DNA from: Fodinibacter sp963834965
Lineage (GTDB): Bacteria; Actinomycetota; Actinomycetes; Actinomycetales; Dermatophilaceae
DNA: 64,000 bases
Direction of reading: 5' to 3'
Assembly (NCBI GenBank): GCA_963834965.1
Contig: CAWIEI010000003.1
Coordinates: 1-64,000 of the forward strand
Part shown: one piece after another, positions 35,376 to 42,072 of the stretch
Layout of the letters: each line of letters starts with the position of its first letter
Position numbering within the stretch: position 1 is the first letter of the stretch
Notes under the pieces: model-generated
What the model was told of the DNA's origin: nothing
Database searches by the model: none
Seen by the model: the letters and a program-made list of their open reading frames with translations, nothing else
Position numbers and translations under genes: made by a program

Positions 35376-36691
35376 ACGGCGTCGACCCCTACCTGCCGGG
35401 CCACGGTGACGTGCGGTTCCAGGTCGACCACTACGACCTCGACCTGCAGTACAAGGTCTCCGACAACCACCTCGAGGGCCGGGCCCACCTCGTCCTGACG
35501 GCGCTCGAGGACCTGCCCGACCTGGTGCTCGACCTGCACGCCCTGCAGGTCACCTCGCTGCGCCTCACCGGCGCCTCCGTCGCCCGATGGACCCACCGGG
35601 CCTCCCGGCTGCGCATCCGCCTGCGGGCCCCGGTCGCCGCCGGCACCGAGCTCGGGGTGACCGTCGCCTACCGCGGCCGGCCCCGCACGATGCCCGGCCC
35701 CGACGGCCCCAGCGGCTGGGAGGAGCTCACCGACGGGGTCATCGTGGCCGCCCAGCCGCACGGTGCACCGACCTGGTTCCCCTGCAACGACCGGATGTCC
35801 GACAAGGCCACCTACACGGTCACCGTGCGCACCGATCCGGGCTACCGGGTGGTCTCCAACGGCATCCTCACCTCGCAGCGCCGGGTGGGGCGGCGGGTCG
35901 AGTGGGTGCACGAGCAGCCGGTGCCGATGTCCACCTACCTGGCCACCCTGCAGGTGGGTCGCTACGAGCTCGAGCCCCAGGCGACCTCCGGGGCGGTGTC
36001 GAGCGCGCTCGCCGCACCCCGGGCCCGGATGCCGGCCGCCCGCACCGCGTTCGCCGACCAGCCCCGCATGCTCGAGATCTTCTCCGGGCTCTTCGGGCCC
36101 TACCCCTTCGACGGCTACACCGTGGTGGTGACCGACGACCCCCTCGAGATCCCGCTGGAGTCACAGACCCTGTCGACGTTCGGCACCAACCACCTCAGCC
36201 GAGCCTGGGAGGCACAGCGGCTCATCGCGCACGAGCTCGCCCACCAGTGGTTCGGCAACACGGTCACCGCCGCCACGCTGCGCGACATCTGGCTGCACGA
36301 GGGCTTCGCCTGCTATGCCGAGTGGCTGTGGTCGGAGTCGATCGGCCGCACGACCGCGCAAGAGGAGGCCGAGCGGCACCACATGGTGCTCTCCCGCCTG
36401 CCCCACGACCTCGTGCTCACCGACCCCGGGCCGCACCGCGTCTTCGACGACCGGGTCTACAAGCGTGGAGCCCTCACCCTGCACACACTGCGCCGTGCCG
36501 TCGGCGACGACCTGTTCTTCGCCCTGCTGCGCACGTGGGTCGACCGGCACCGCTTCGGCGTCGTCACCACCGCCGACTTCCTCGCCCTGGTCCGCGACGA
36601 GGCCGGCATCGATGCCGATCGCCTCCTGAGGCCGTGGCTGTGCGAGCGGGCGCTCCCGCCACTGGTCGGGGCCCCCGCGACCGCCCGCTGA
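35372..36691 (+). CDS. M1 family zinc aminopeptidase
   Basis: A 439-residue metallopeptidase. The zinc site is HELAH (about residue 286) with the third ligand Glu in WLHEGF exactly 18 residues later. The usual GAMEN substrate motif reads LESQTLSTFG, as in some short bacterial members. It has the N-terminal beta domain and the catalytic domain but no long C-terminal helical domain. The GTG start overlaps the synthetase stop, so the two are co-translated. Zinc aminopeptidases of this kind degrade epsilon-poly-lysine in producers, so trimming or recycling of the neighbour's product is the best inference. No signal peptide. Confidence 0.87.
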   Translation: MNGVDPYLPGHGDVRFQVDHYDLDLQYKVSDNHLEGRAHLVLTALEDLPDLVLDLHALQVTSLRLTGASVARWTHRASRLRIRLRAPVAAGTELGVTVAYRGRPRTMPGPDGPSGWEELTDGVIVAAQPHGAPTWFPCNDRMSDKATYTVTVRTDPGYRVVSNGILTSQRRVGRRVEWVHEQPVPMSTYLATLQVGRYELEPQATSGAVSSALAAPRARMPAARTAFADQPRMLEIFSGLFGPYPFDGYTVVVTDDPLEIPLESQTLSTFGTNHLSRAWEAQRLIAHELAHQWFGNTVTAATLRDIWLHEGFACYAEWLWSESIGRTTAQEEAERHHMVLSRLPHDLVLTDPGPHRVFDDRVYKRGALTLHTLRRAVGDDLFFALLRTWVDRHRFGVVTTADFLALVRDEAGIDADRLLRPWLCERALPPLVGAPATAR

Positions 36692-36774
36692 CCGCGAACC
36701 ACGACGCCGAGCGCCACGACCGCCCTCGGGCCGAGCCCTCGACGCGCCGTCGGCTCCTTCCCACCTCACCTGAG

Positions 36775-36820
36775 CTACCGCCCCGTAGGGGGAGTGATCG
36801 GTGCATCTACCAGGCGGTAG
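36775..36820. repeat. 46-bp palindromic repeat, array copy 1
   Basis: Begins CTACCGCCCCGTAGG and ends CTACCAGGCGGTAG; 17-bp arms around a 12-nt loop. First unit of an array with 95-bp period. Confidence 0.75.
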
Positions 36821-36869
36821 GCGGGGGCGGGTCGGGGCCGGCGCCCCGGCTGCTCCCACCTCACCTGAG

Positions 36870-36915
36870 CTACCGCCCCGTAGGTGGAGTGAACGGCGCA
36901 TCTACCAGGCGGTAG
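36870..36915. repeat. 46-bp palindromic repeat, array copy 2
   Basis: Same as copy 1 with a few changes in the loop; followed by the same 49-bp spacer rich in GGGGCGGGTCGGGGCC. Confidence 0.75.
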
Positions 36916-36964
36916 GCGGGGGCGGGTCGGGGCCGGCGCCCCGGCTGCTCCCACTCCACCTGAG

Positions 36965-37010
36965 CTACCGCCCCGTAGGTGGAGTGAACGGTGCACCTAC
37001 CAGGCGGTAG
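36965..37010. repeat. 46-bp palindromic repeat, array copy 3
   Basis: Best-paired copy: CTACCGCCCCGTAGGTG against CACCTACCAGGCGGTAG pairs at 15 of 17 positions. The spacer after it is different, so the array ends here. Confidence 0.75.
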
Positions 37011-37051
37011 GACAGGCGGGGCGAAGGAGGCGAACAGGTCAAGGGCCGCTG

Positions 37052-37109
37052 ACCGCGAACGTGGGTGATTCCCGTTGCCCTGCCGACGGTGTTCACCCAC
37101 GTTCGCGGT
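37052..37109. terminator. Perfect 17-bp inverted repeat, possible bidirectional terminator
   Basis: ACCGCGAACGTGGGTGA (37052-37068) and its exact reverse complement (37093-37109) flank a 24-nt loop between two convergent genes. There is no U-tract, so it would be a hairpin-only or processing site. Position and perfection support a role at the ends of both transcripts. Confidence 0.5.
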
Positions 37110-37139
37110 TGGGGCACAGGGGAGGAAGGGCCGGCCGGG

Positions 37140-37826
37140 TCAGGTGACGACACCGAGCGCCACGACCACCCTCGGGCCGATCCGCCATCGGCCGCGCACC
37201 GTGAGGGTGACCGGCTGCCCGGTGGTGTCGTCGGCCGAGGCCACGGCCGTGAAGCCACCCGCAGGTGACAGCCTCACGCGCACCGCGTCGTGCCCGACGA
37301 CCGAACCGGTCAGCGGGTACCACGCCTTGTAGGTGGCCTCCTTGGCGCAGAACAGCAGCGTGTCCCACGGGATGCCGGGCTGCTCGCCTCCCAGCCGCGC
37401 CAGCCCCTCGCGCTCCTCGACCGAGGCGACCACCTCGACCACGCCGGCCGGCAGCGGCTCGATCGGCTCGGCATCCAGCCCGATGGCGGCGACGCCACGT
37501 CCGAACCGCGACACCCGCAAGCGGGCGGCGACCGCACCGGTCCACCCGGCGCAGTGTGTGATGCTCCCCACCAGACCGCCTGGCCACTCGGGTGCGCCGC
37601 GGGGGTCGCGGAGCACCGGCATCCCCGCGAGCCGTGGGTCGAGCGATGCCAGGGCGAGGTGCGCGCAGTGCCGCCCAGCGGCGAACTCGGCCACCCGCGC
37701 CACGGTGGCCCCTCGCATGAGCTCCAGCTCCGGTGCGAGCAGCGCGTCGGCGCCGGCCGGGCCCTGCGTCACCGCCAGGGCGATCTGCCGGGTCGAGGCC
37801 CGTCGCACCGCCCGCTCCCGGCCCAT
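37140..37826 (-). CDS. 4'-phosphopantetheinyl transferase (EntD/Sfp type)
   Basis: A 228-residue enzyme that moves phosphopantetheine from CoA to a carrier-domain serine. IGLDAEPIEPLP (about residue 112) holds the magnesium aspartate and glutamate, and LLFCAKEATYKAWYPLTG (about 156) is the KEAxYK motif. GSITHCAG (about 85) is the EntD-type N-terminal block. Start at the ATG at 37826, only 18 bp from divergent nuoB. The nearest carrier domain is in the Pls-like synthetase 4 kb away, its likely target. Confidence 0.88.
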   Translation of the reverse strand: MGRERAVRRASTRQIALAVTQGPAGADALLAPELELMRGATVARVAEFAAGRHCAHLALASLDPRLAGMPVLRDPRGAPEWPGGLVGSITHCAGWTGAVAARLRVSRFGRGVAAIGLDAEPIEPLPAGVVEVVASVEEREGLARLGGEQPGIPWDTLLFCAKEATYKAWYPLTGSVVGHDAVRVRLSPAGGFTAVASADDTTGQPVTLTVRGRWRIGPRVVVALGVVT

Positions 37827-37831
37827 GGGGC

Positions 37832-37837
37832 TAGGGT
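37832..37837 (+). promoter_or_regulatory. -10 element for nuoB (second cluster)
   Basis: TAGGGT, 7 nt before the GTG at 37845. It lies in the 18 bp between the transferase start and nuoB, so nuoB has its own promoter and does not depend on nuoA transcription. Confidence 0.55.
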
Positions 37838-37844
37838 GCCACTC

Positions 37845-38444
37845 GTGAGCGTCGACCTGCCGATGCCCCGGGTGGGGCCCGTCGCCGAGCACGCCCCGAA
37901 GCCGATCCGGGTCGTGCTCAACTGGGGCCGTCGCTACTCGCTGTGGGTGTTCAACTTCGGGCTTGCCTGCTGTGCCATCGAGTTCATCGCCACGTCGATG
38001 GGCCGCCACGACTTCATGCGGCTCGGCGTCATCCCGTTCGCCCCCGGCCCGCGCCAGGCCGACCTGATGATCGTGTCCGGCACCGTCACCGACAAGATGG
38101 CCCCGGCGATCCGCCGCCTCTACGACCAGATGCCCGAGCCCAAGTACGTCATCTCGTTCGGCGCCTGCTCCAACTCCGGTGGGCCGTACTGGGATTCATA
38201 CTCCGTCACCAAGGGCGTCGACCAGCTCATCCCCGTTGACGTCTACGTTCCCGGCTGCCCGCCCCGGCCGGAGGCGCTGCTGCAGGGCATCATCCGGTTG
38301 CAGGAGAAGATCTCCGACGAGCGGCTCAGCGGTGCCTCGATCGCCGCCCGGCAGCCCGGCCGCACCCCCGCCCCGGCGCGGTACGCCGGCCACCGCACCG
38401 CCGCCGCCGGCGAGGTGACCCGCGACCTCGTGACCCGGCCGTGA
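37845..38444 (+). CDS. nuoB: NADH-quinone oxidoreductase subunit B, second cluster
   Basis: NuoB (199 residues) holds cluster N2, the electron donor to quinone. All ligand regions are present: LACCAIE (about residue 41), FGACSNSGG (about 107) and GCPPRPE (about 137). The conserved RQADLMIVSGTVTDKMAP (about 66) is intact. The last 40 residues are an unconserved hydrophilic tail. Start set by the leaderless -10 box at 37832; the frame is open further upstream through antisense of the transferase gene. It ends in a GTGA overlap with the DUF2568 gene. Confidence 0.95.
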   Translation: MSVDLPMPRVGPVAEHAPKPIRVVLNWGRRYSLWVFNFGLACCAIEFIATSMGRHDFMRLGVIPFAPGPRQADLMIVSGTVTDKMAPAIRRLYDQMPEPKYVISFGACSNSGGPYWDSYSVTKGVDQLIPVDVYVPGCPPRPEALLQGIIRLQEKISDERLSGASIAARQPGRTPAPARYAGHRTAAAGEVTRDLVTRP

Positions 38445-38866
38445 GCGACGACGCGCCGCGGCGCGGATCGCCCACGCCCGGCCACGGCGCCGACCTGATG
38501 TCGACGCCGAGCCTCCTCGCCCTCGCCGTGGTGGCCTTCGCGGTCGAGCTCGCGCTGTTCGGCGGCGTTGCCCTGATCTTCTACCAGACGGGCGGAGGCG
38601 GCCTGGCCGGCTGGGTCACGGCGGCGGTGGCGACGGCCGGCATCCTCGCGTTCTGGGGGCTGTTCATGGCACCGAAGGCGAAACGGCGGTTGCCCACCAC
38701 ACCGCGCCTCGTGGTTTCGGCGCTGCTGTGCCTCTTCACCGCCGACGGGCTGCTCCAGGGTGGCTACCCGTGGTGGGGCTGGTTCGTCGGTGTCGCCGGC
38801 ATCGCGGTGGTCGTGGCGCAGATCGCACTGCCGCGGGCAGACACTGAGGGGCAAGAGCGCGCCTGA
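38441..38866 (+). CDS. DUF2568/YrdB-like small membrane protein
   Basis: A 141-residue protein with four hydrophobic segments (about 22-45, 55-75, 85-103, 108-127) after a short polar N-terminus. The sequence ALFGGVALIFYQTGG and FWGLFMAPKAKRRLPTTPRL match the DUF2568 family pattern. Function unknown. The GTG overlaps the nuoB stop. It sits just ahead of nuoC; nuoD, which normally follows nuoC, is missing from the cluster. Confidence 0.75.
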   Translation: MSDDAPRRGSPTPGHGADLMSTPSLLALAVVAFAVELALFGGVALIFYQTGGGGLAGWVTAAVATAGILAFWGLFMAPKAKRRLPTTPRLVVSALLCLFTADGLLQGGYPWWGWFVGVAGIAVVVAQIALPRADTEGQERA

Positions 38867-38890
38867 CGCGTGGCCGAACCCGGCGGTGGA

Positions 38891-38896
38891 TAGGCT
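38891..38896 (+). promoter_or_regulatory. -10 element for nuoC (second cluster)
   Basis: TAGGCT, 6 nt before the GTG at 38903: a possible separate leaderless promoter for nuoCHIJKLMN. Confidence 0.45.
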
Positions 38897-38902
38897 GCCG
38901 AC

Positions 38903-39424
38903 GTGGCTGACGAGACGCGCGTGGTCGAGGTCGAGGCGTGGGGCGTCTCCCTTGCGGCCGCACGCGACGAGGGCTTCACGTTCTTCGACTGGCTCACCGC
39001 CGTCGACCGCACGTACGACGAGGCCGCACCCGGCTTCGACGTCACCGCGCACCTGCTCGACGTCGGCACGCCCGGCGCGCTGCGCGGCATCCTGCTCGTG
39101 ACCCGTGTCGCCGACGGCGCGCCCGTCGACTCGGTGACCGGCATCTTCGCCGGGGCGGCCTGGCACGAGCGCGAGACCTACGAGATGTTCGGCATCGACT
39201 TCGCCGGCTTCGACGACGGCAGCGGCCTGCCGATCCGCCCGCTGCTGCTGCCCGACGGCTTCGACGGCACGCCGCTGCGCAAGTCGTTCCAGCTCGCCGC
39301 CCGAGCCTCGAAGCCGTGGCCCGGTGGCAAGGAGCCCGGCGAGGGGCACGACTCGGGCAAGGCGCCTGGCCGCCGGCGCGTGCAGGCGCCCGGCGTCCCC
39401 CCACCCGAGTGGGGGCCCCGATGA
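38903..39424 (+). CDS. nuoC: NADH-quinone oxidoreductase subunit C, second cluster
   Basis: NuoC (173 residues) is a peripheral-arm subunit that normally packs against NuoD and NuoI. It keeps FFDWLTAVDRTYD (about 25), the signature WHERETYEMFGIDFAG (about 88) and LPDGFDGTPLRKSFQ (about 118). It is a stand-alone NuoC, not a NuoCD fusion; the 30 residues after the conserved end are Pro/Gly-rich linker. The next gene is nuoH, so no NuoD is encoded beside it. Confidence 0.92.
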   Translation: MADETRVVEVEAWGVSLAAARDEGFTFFDWLTAVDRTYDEAAPGFDVTAHLLDVGTPGALRGILLVTRVADGAPVDSVTGIFAGAAWHERETYEMFGIDFAGFDDGSGLPIRPLLLPDGFDGTPLRKSFQLAARASKPWPGGKEPGEGHDSGKAPGRRRVQAPGVPPPEWGPR

Positions 39425-40377
39425 GCGTGCTCGAGGTTGCGGTGCGGGCGATCGCGGTGCTGCTCGCGTTCCTGACGCTGCCGCTGCTCGTGGGGCAGAC
39501 CGAGCACAAGCTGATGGCGCACATGCAGGGCCGGCTCGGGCCGATGTACGCCGGCGGCTATCACGGCTGGGCGCAGCTCGTCGCCGACGGCGTGAAGTTC
39601 GTGCAGAAGGAGGACATCACCCCCCGGGCGGCCGACCGCTGGGTCTTCCGGCTCGCCCCCGCCGTGGCGCTCATCCCCTACCTCGTCGCGCTCGCGACCA
39701 TCCCGATCGCGCCCGGCGTGGCCGCCATCGACGTGCCCGCCTCGGTGGTGCTCATCCTCGCCGCCACGTCGGTCGGGGCGCTGGGCACGCTGATGGCCGG
39801 CTGGGCCAGTGCCAACAAGTACGCCCTGCTCGGTGGCCTGCGCGCCGCCGCCCAGCTGGTGTCCTACGAGCTGCCGATCGTGCTCGCCGTGGCGTCGATG
39901 GCGATGGCCGGGGGCTCGCTGTCGCTGCTCACGCTCACCGAGCGCTGGTCGCCGTGGTGGATGCTGTGGCAGCTGCCGGGCGCGGTCGTGTTCCTCGTCG
40001 CCGCCGTGGCCGAGCTGCAGCGGCCGCCGTTCGACATGCCGGTCGCCGACGCCGAGCTGGTCATGGGCGCCTGGACGGAGTACACCGGCCTGCGCTTCGC
40101 GTTCTTCCTGCTCGCCGAGTACGCCGGCATCGTCGTGATGTCGCTGTTGTTCGCCACGCTCTGGCTCGGGGGGTGGCACGGGCCGTTCCCCGACACCCTC
40201 GGCTGGCTGTGGACCCTGCTCAAGGGCTTCGTGGTGGCCGTGTGCGTCATCTGGGTGCGTGTCGCCTGGCCCCGGTTGCGCGAGGACCAGCTGCAGCGGT
40301 TGGCCTGGCTCTGGCTGGTGCCGCTCGCCCTGCTGCAGCTGATGCTGACCGGCGTGGGGGTGGTTCTCGGATGGTGA
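39421..40377 (+). CDS. nuoH: NADH-quinone oxidoreductase subunit H, second cluster
   Basis: NuoH (318 residues), shorter than the first-cluster copy. It has eight hydrophobic helices, MQGRLGPMYAGGYHGWAQLVADGVKFVQKED (starting about 35) and the acidic loop ELQRPPFDMPVADAELVMG (about 199-217) followed by WTEYTGLRFAFF. The quinone-chamber residues look conserved. The ATG overlaps the nuoC stop (ATGA). Confidence 0.94.
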   Translation: MSVLEVAVRAIAVLLAFLTLPLLVGQTEHKLMAHMQGRLGPMYAGGYHGWAQLVADGVKFVQKEDITPRAADRWVFRLAPAVALIPYLVALATIPIAPGVAAIDVPASVVLILAATSVGALGTLMAGWASANKYALLGGLRAAAQLVSYELPIVLAVASMAMAGGSLSLLTLTERWSPWWMLWQLPGAVVFLVAAVAELQRPPFDMPVADAELVMGAWTEYTGLRFAFFLLAEYAGIVVMSLLFATLWLGGWHGPFPDTLGWLWTLLKGFVVAVCVIWVRVAWPRLREDQLQRLAWLWLVPLALLQLMLTGVGVVLGW

Positions 40378-41186
40378 GCAGGAAGGACGGTGGCCTCCCC
40401 GGCCTCGTCAAAGGGATGCTGACGACCGCGCGAACCGCGTTCCGGCCCACCCACACGGCCGAGTACCCCGACGTCGCGCCCGACCTCCCGCCGCGCAGCC
40501 GCGGCGTCATCGCGCTGCTCGAGGAGAACTGCACCTCGTGCATGCTCTGCGCCCGTGAGTGCCCCGACTGGTGCATCTACATCGACTCGCACAAGGAGAC
40601 GATCCCGGCCACGACCGAGGGCGGCCGCGACCGGCAGCGCAACGTGCTCGACCGGTTCGCCATCGACTTCAGCCTGTGCATGTACTGCGGCATCTGCATC
40701 GAGGTCTGCCCCTTCGACGCGCTGCACTGGAGCCCGCAGTTCGAGTACGCCGAGGTCGACATCCTCGACCTGCTGCACGAGAAGGACCGCCTCGGCGGCT
40801 GGATGGCCTCGGTGCCGCCGCCGCCCGCGCTCGACGAGAAGTCGGCCGAGCCGGCCGAGATCGCGGCTGCCAACAAGCCGGCGCGTGGCACCGGGCTGGT
40901 CGGTGGTGCCGGTCCGGGTGCGGCCGGAGCCGGGGGACCAGGCGCCCGGATGCCGCGCACGGTGCGTCCGCGCCCCGCCGGCGCCGGTGCCGCACGAGGG
41001 GCCGCCGCACCCACCGAGGCCGTACCGGCCGGGGTTCCCACGGCGGCCCCGTCCCCGGGGGAGCCCACCGAGCCGCTGCCCACCGGCACGGTGCCGCCCC
41101 CGGCCAAGGAGCCGCTGACCGGAACCCCCGAGTCGGTGCCCGACGACACCTCCCCGACCCCGCCGCCCGTGGACGACGCGACATGA
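40371..41186 (+). CDS. nuoI: NADH-quinone oxidoreductase subunit I, second cluster
   Basis: NuoI (271 residues) with two intact 4Fe-4S motifs, CTSCMLCARECP (about 54) and CMYCGICIEVCP (about 103). About 115 residues of Pro/Ala/Gly-rich disordered tail follow, unlike the compact first-cluster copy. In a complex without NuoEFG this subunit would be the natural entry point for ferredoxin electrons. The ATG at 40371 overlaps nuoH by 7 bp; a GTG at 40374 is the alternative. Confidence 0.93.
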   Translation: MVSRKDGGLPGLVKGMLTTARTAFRPTHTAEYPDVAPDLPPRSRGVIALLEENCTSCMLCARECPDWCIYIDSHKETIPATTEGGRDRQRNVLDRFAIDFSLCMYCGICIEVCPFDALHWSPQFEYAEVDILDLLHEKDRLGGWMASVPPPPALDEKSAEPAEIAAANKPARGTGLVGGAGPGAAGAGGPGARMPRTVRPRPAGAGAARGAAAPTEAVPAGVPTAAPSPGEPTEPLPTGTVPPPAKEPLTGTPESVPDDTSPTPPPVDDAT

Positions 41187-41767
41187 CCGCACTCGACACG
41201 GCGTTCGCGGCCACCGCGCTGGTGGCCGTGGCGGGTGGTCTGCTCGCCGTGACGACCCGGCACGTGGTGCACGCCGCCCTGTGGCTGGTGGTCGCCCTGC
41301 TCGGGGTGGCCGGGTCACTGCTGGTGCTCGGCGCTGAGCTGGTGGCCCTGGTGCTCGTGCTCGTCTACGTCGGCGCCGTGGTCGTGCTGGTGCTCTTCGC
41401 GCTGATGCTCACCCGGGCGCCCATCGGGCCCGACCTCGAGCACGCCGCCGGGCCGTGGCGCACCGTGGGAGCGGCCCTGCTCGGCTGGGCCGTCGCGCTG
41501 CTCCTGGGCTCGGTGCTGCTGCCGCTGGCCGGGCAGCCGGTCGAGCGCGCTGACGTCTCGTCGACCCAGGTCGCCGGCCAGCTGTTCGGCACCTGGGTGT
41601 GGCCCTTCGAGCTGCTCTCACTGCTGCTGCTCGTCGCCGTCGTCGCCGCGCTGGCCGTGTCGCGCATCCCGCGTGAAGAGCGGCCCGAGCCCGATCGGGC
41701 GCAACCGGCCGAACCGGCCGAACCGGCCGAACCGGCCGAACCGGCCGAGCACGAGGTGACGCCGTGA
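41183..41767 (+). CDS. nuoJ: NADH-quinone oxidoreductase subunit J, second cluster
   Basis: NuoJ (194 residues) with five hydrophobic helices and the conserved LVLVLVYVGAVVVLVLF (about 55). The C-terminus carries a (Pro-Ala-Glu)n run from 9-bp DNA repeats. ATGA overlap with nuoI and GTGA overlap with nuoK. Confidence 0.9.
   Translation: MTALDTAFAATALVAVAGGLLAVTTRHVVHAALWLVVALLGVAGSLLVLGAELVALVLVLVYVGAVVVLVLFALMLTRAPIGPDLEHAAGPWRTVGAALLGWAVALLLGSVLLPLAGQPVERADVSSTQVAGQLFGTWVWPFELLSLLLLVAVVAALAVSRIPREERPEPDRAQPAEPAEPAEPAEPAEHEVTP
41705..41749. repeat. Five 9-bp repeats at the end of nuoJ
   Basis: CCGGCCGAA four times plus CCGGCCGAG, in frame, coding for (Pro-Ala-Glu)n. Slippage changes tail length without breaking the frame. 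Confidence 0.75.
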
Positions 41768-42072
41768 TCCACCTCGCCGGCCCCTACCTGCTCGCTGCCG
41801 CCCTGGTGGGTCTGGGCGTCTTCGGGATCTCGGTGCGCCGCAACGCCGTCCTGCTCCTCGTCGGCGTCGAGCTCGTGCTCAGCGGGGGGCTGGTGCTGCT
41901 GGTCACCACGCAGGCCGCCGGCGCCGACCGGTGGGCCGCCGGGAGCGTGCTGCCGCTGTTCGTCATCACCATCGCCGCCGCCGAGACGGTCGTGGCGCTG
42001 GCCATCATCCTCACCGCCTTCCGGCAGCGGTCGCGCGTCGACCTCGACGAGCCGAGCGGGGAGGCGCCGTGA
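41764..42072 (+). CDS. nuoK: NADH-quinone oxidoreductase subunit K, second cluster
   Basis: NuoK (102 residues), three helices, with the two buried glutamates in LLVGVELVLSG and IAAAETVVALA. GTG start overlapping nuoJ; overlaps nuoL by 4 bp. Normal length. Confidence 0.93.
   Translation: MIHLAGPYLLAAALVGLGVFGISVRRNAVLLLVGVELVLSGGLVLLVTTQAAGADRWAAGSVLPLFVITIAAAETVVALAIILTAFRQRSRVDLDEPSGEAP

Larger units (their letters stand above)
36692..37139. other. Convergent gap with palindromic repeats and a strong hairpin
   Basis: 448 bp between the M1 peptidase (rightward) and the phosphopantetheinyl transferase (leftward). It contains three 46-bp palindromes at 95-bp spacing and a perfect 17-bp hairpin (listed separately). 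No gene is seen. Confidence 0.6.

Noticed and set aside
36775..37010. Regularly spaced palindromes considered as a CRISPR array
   Set aside because: The spacers are nearly identical rather than unique, only three units exist, and no cas genes are near. It is a tandem repeat of a palindromic element.
38866..38902. Possible hidden or fused nuoD between nuoB, nuoC and nuoH
   Set aside because: The gaps are too short and no NuoD motif is present in any frame of 37.8-39.5 kb.
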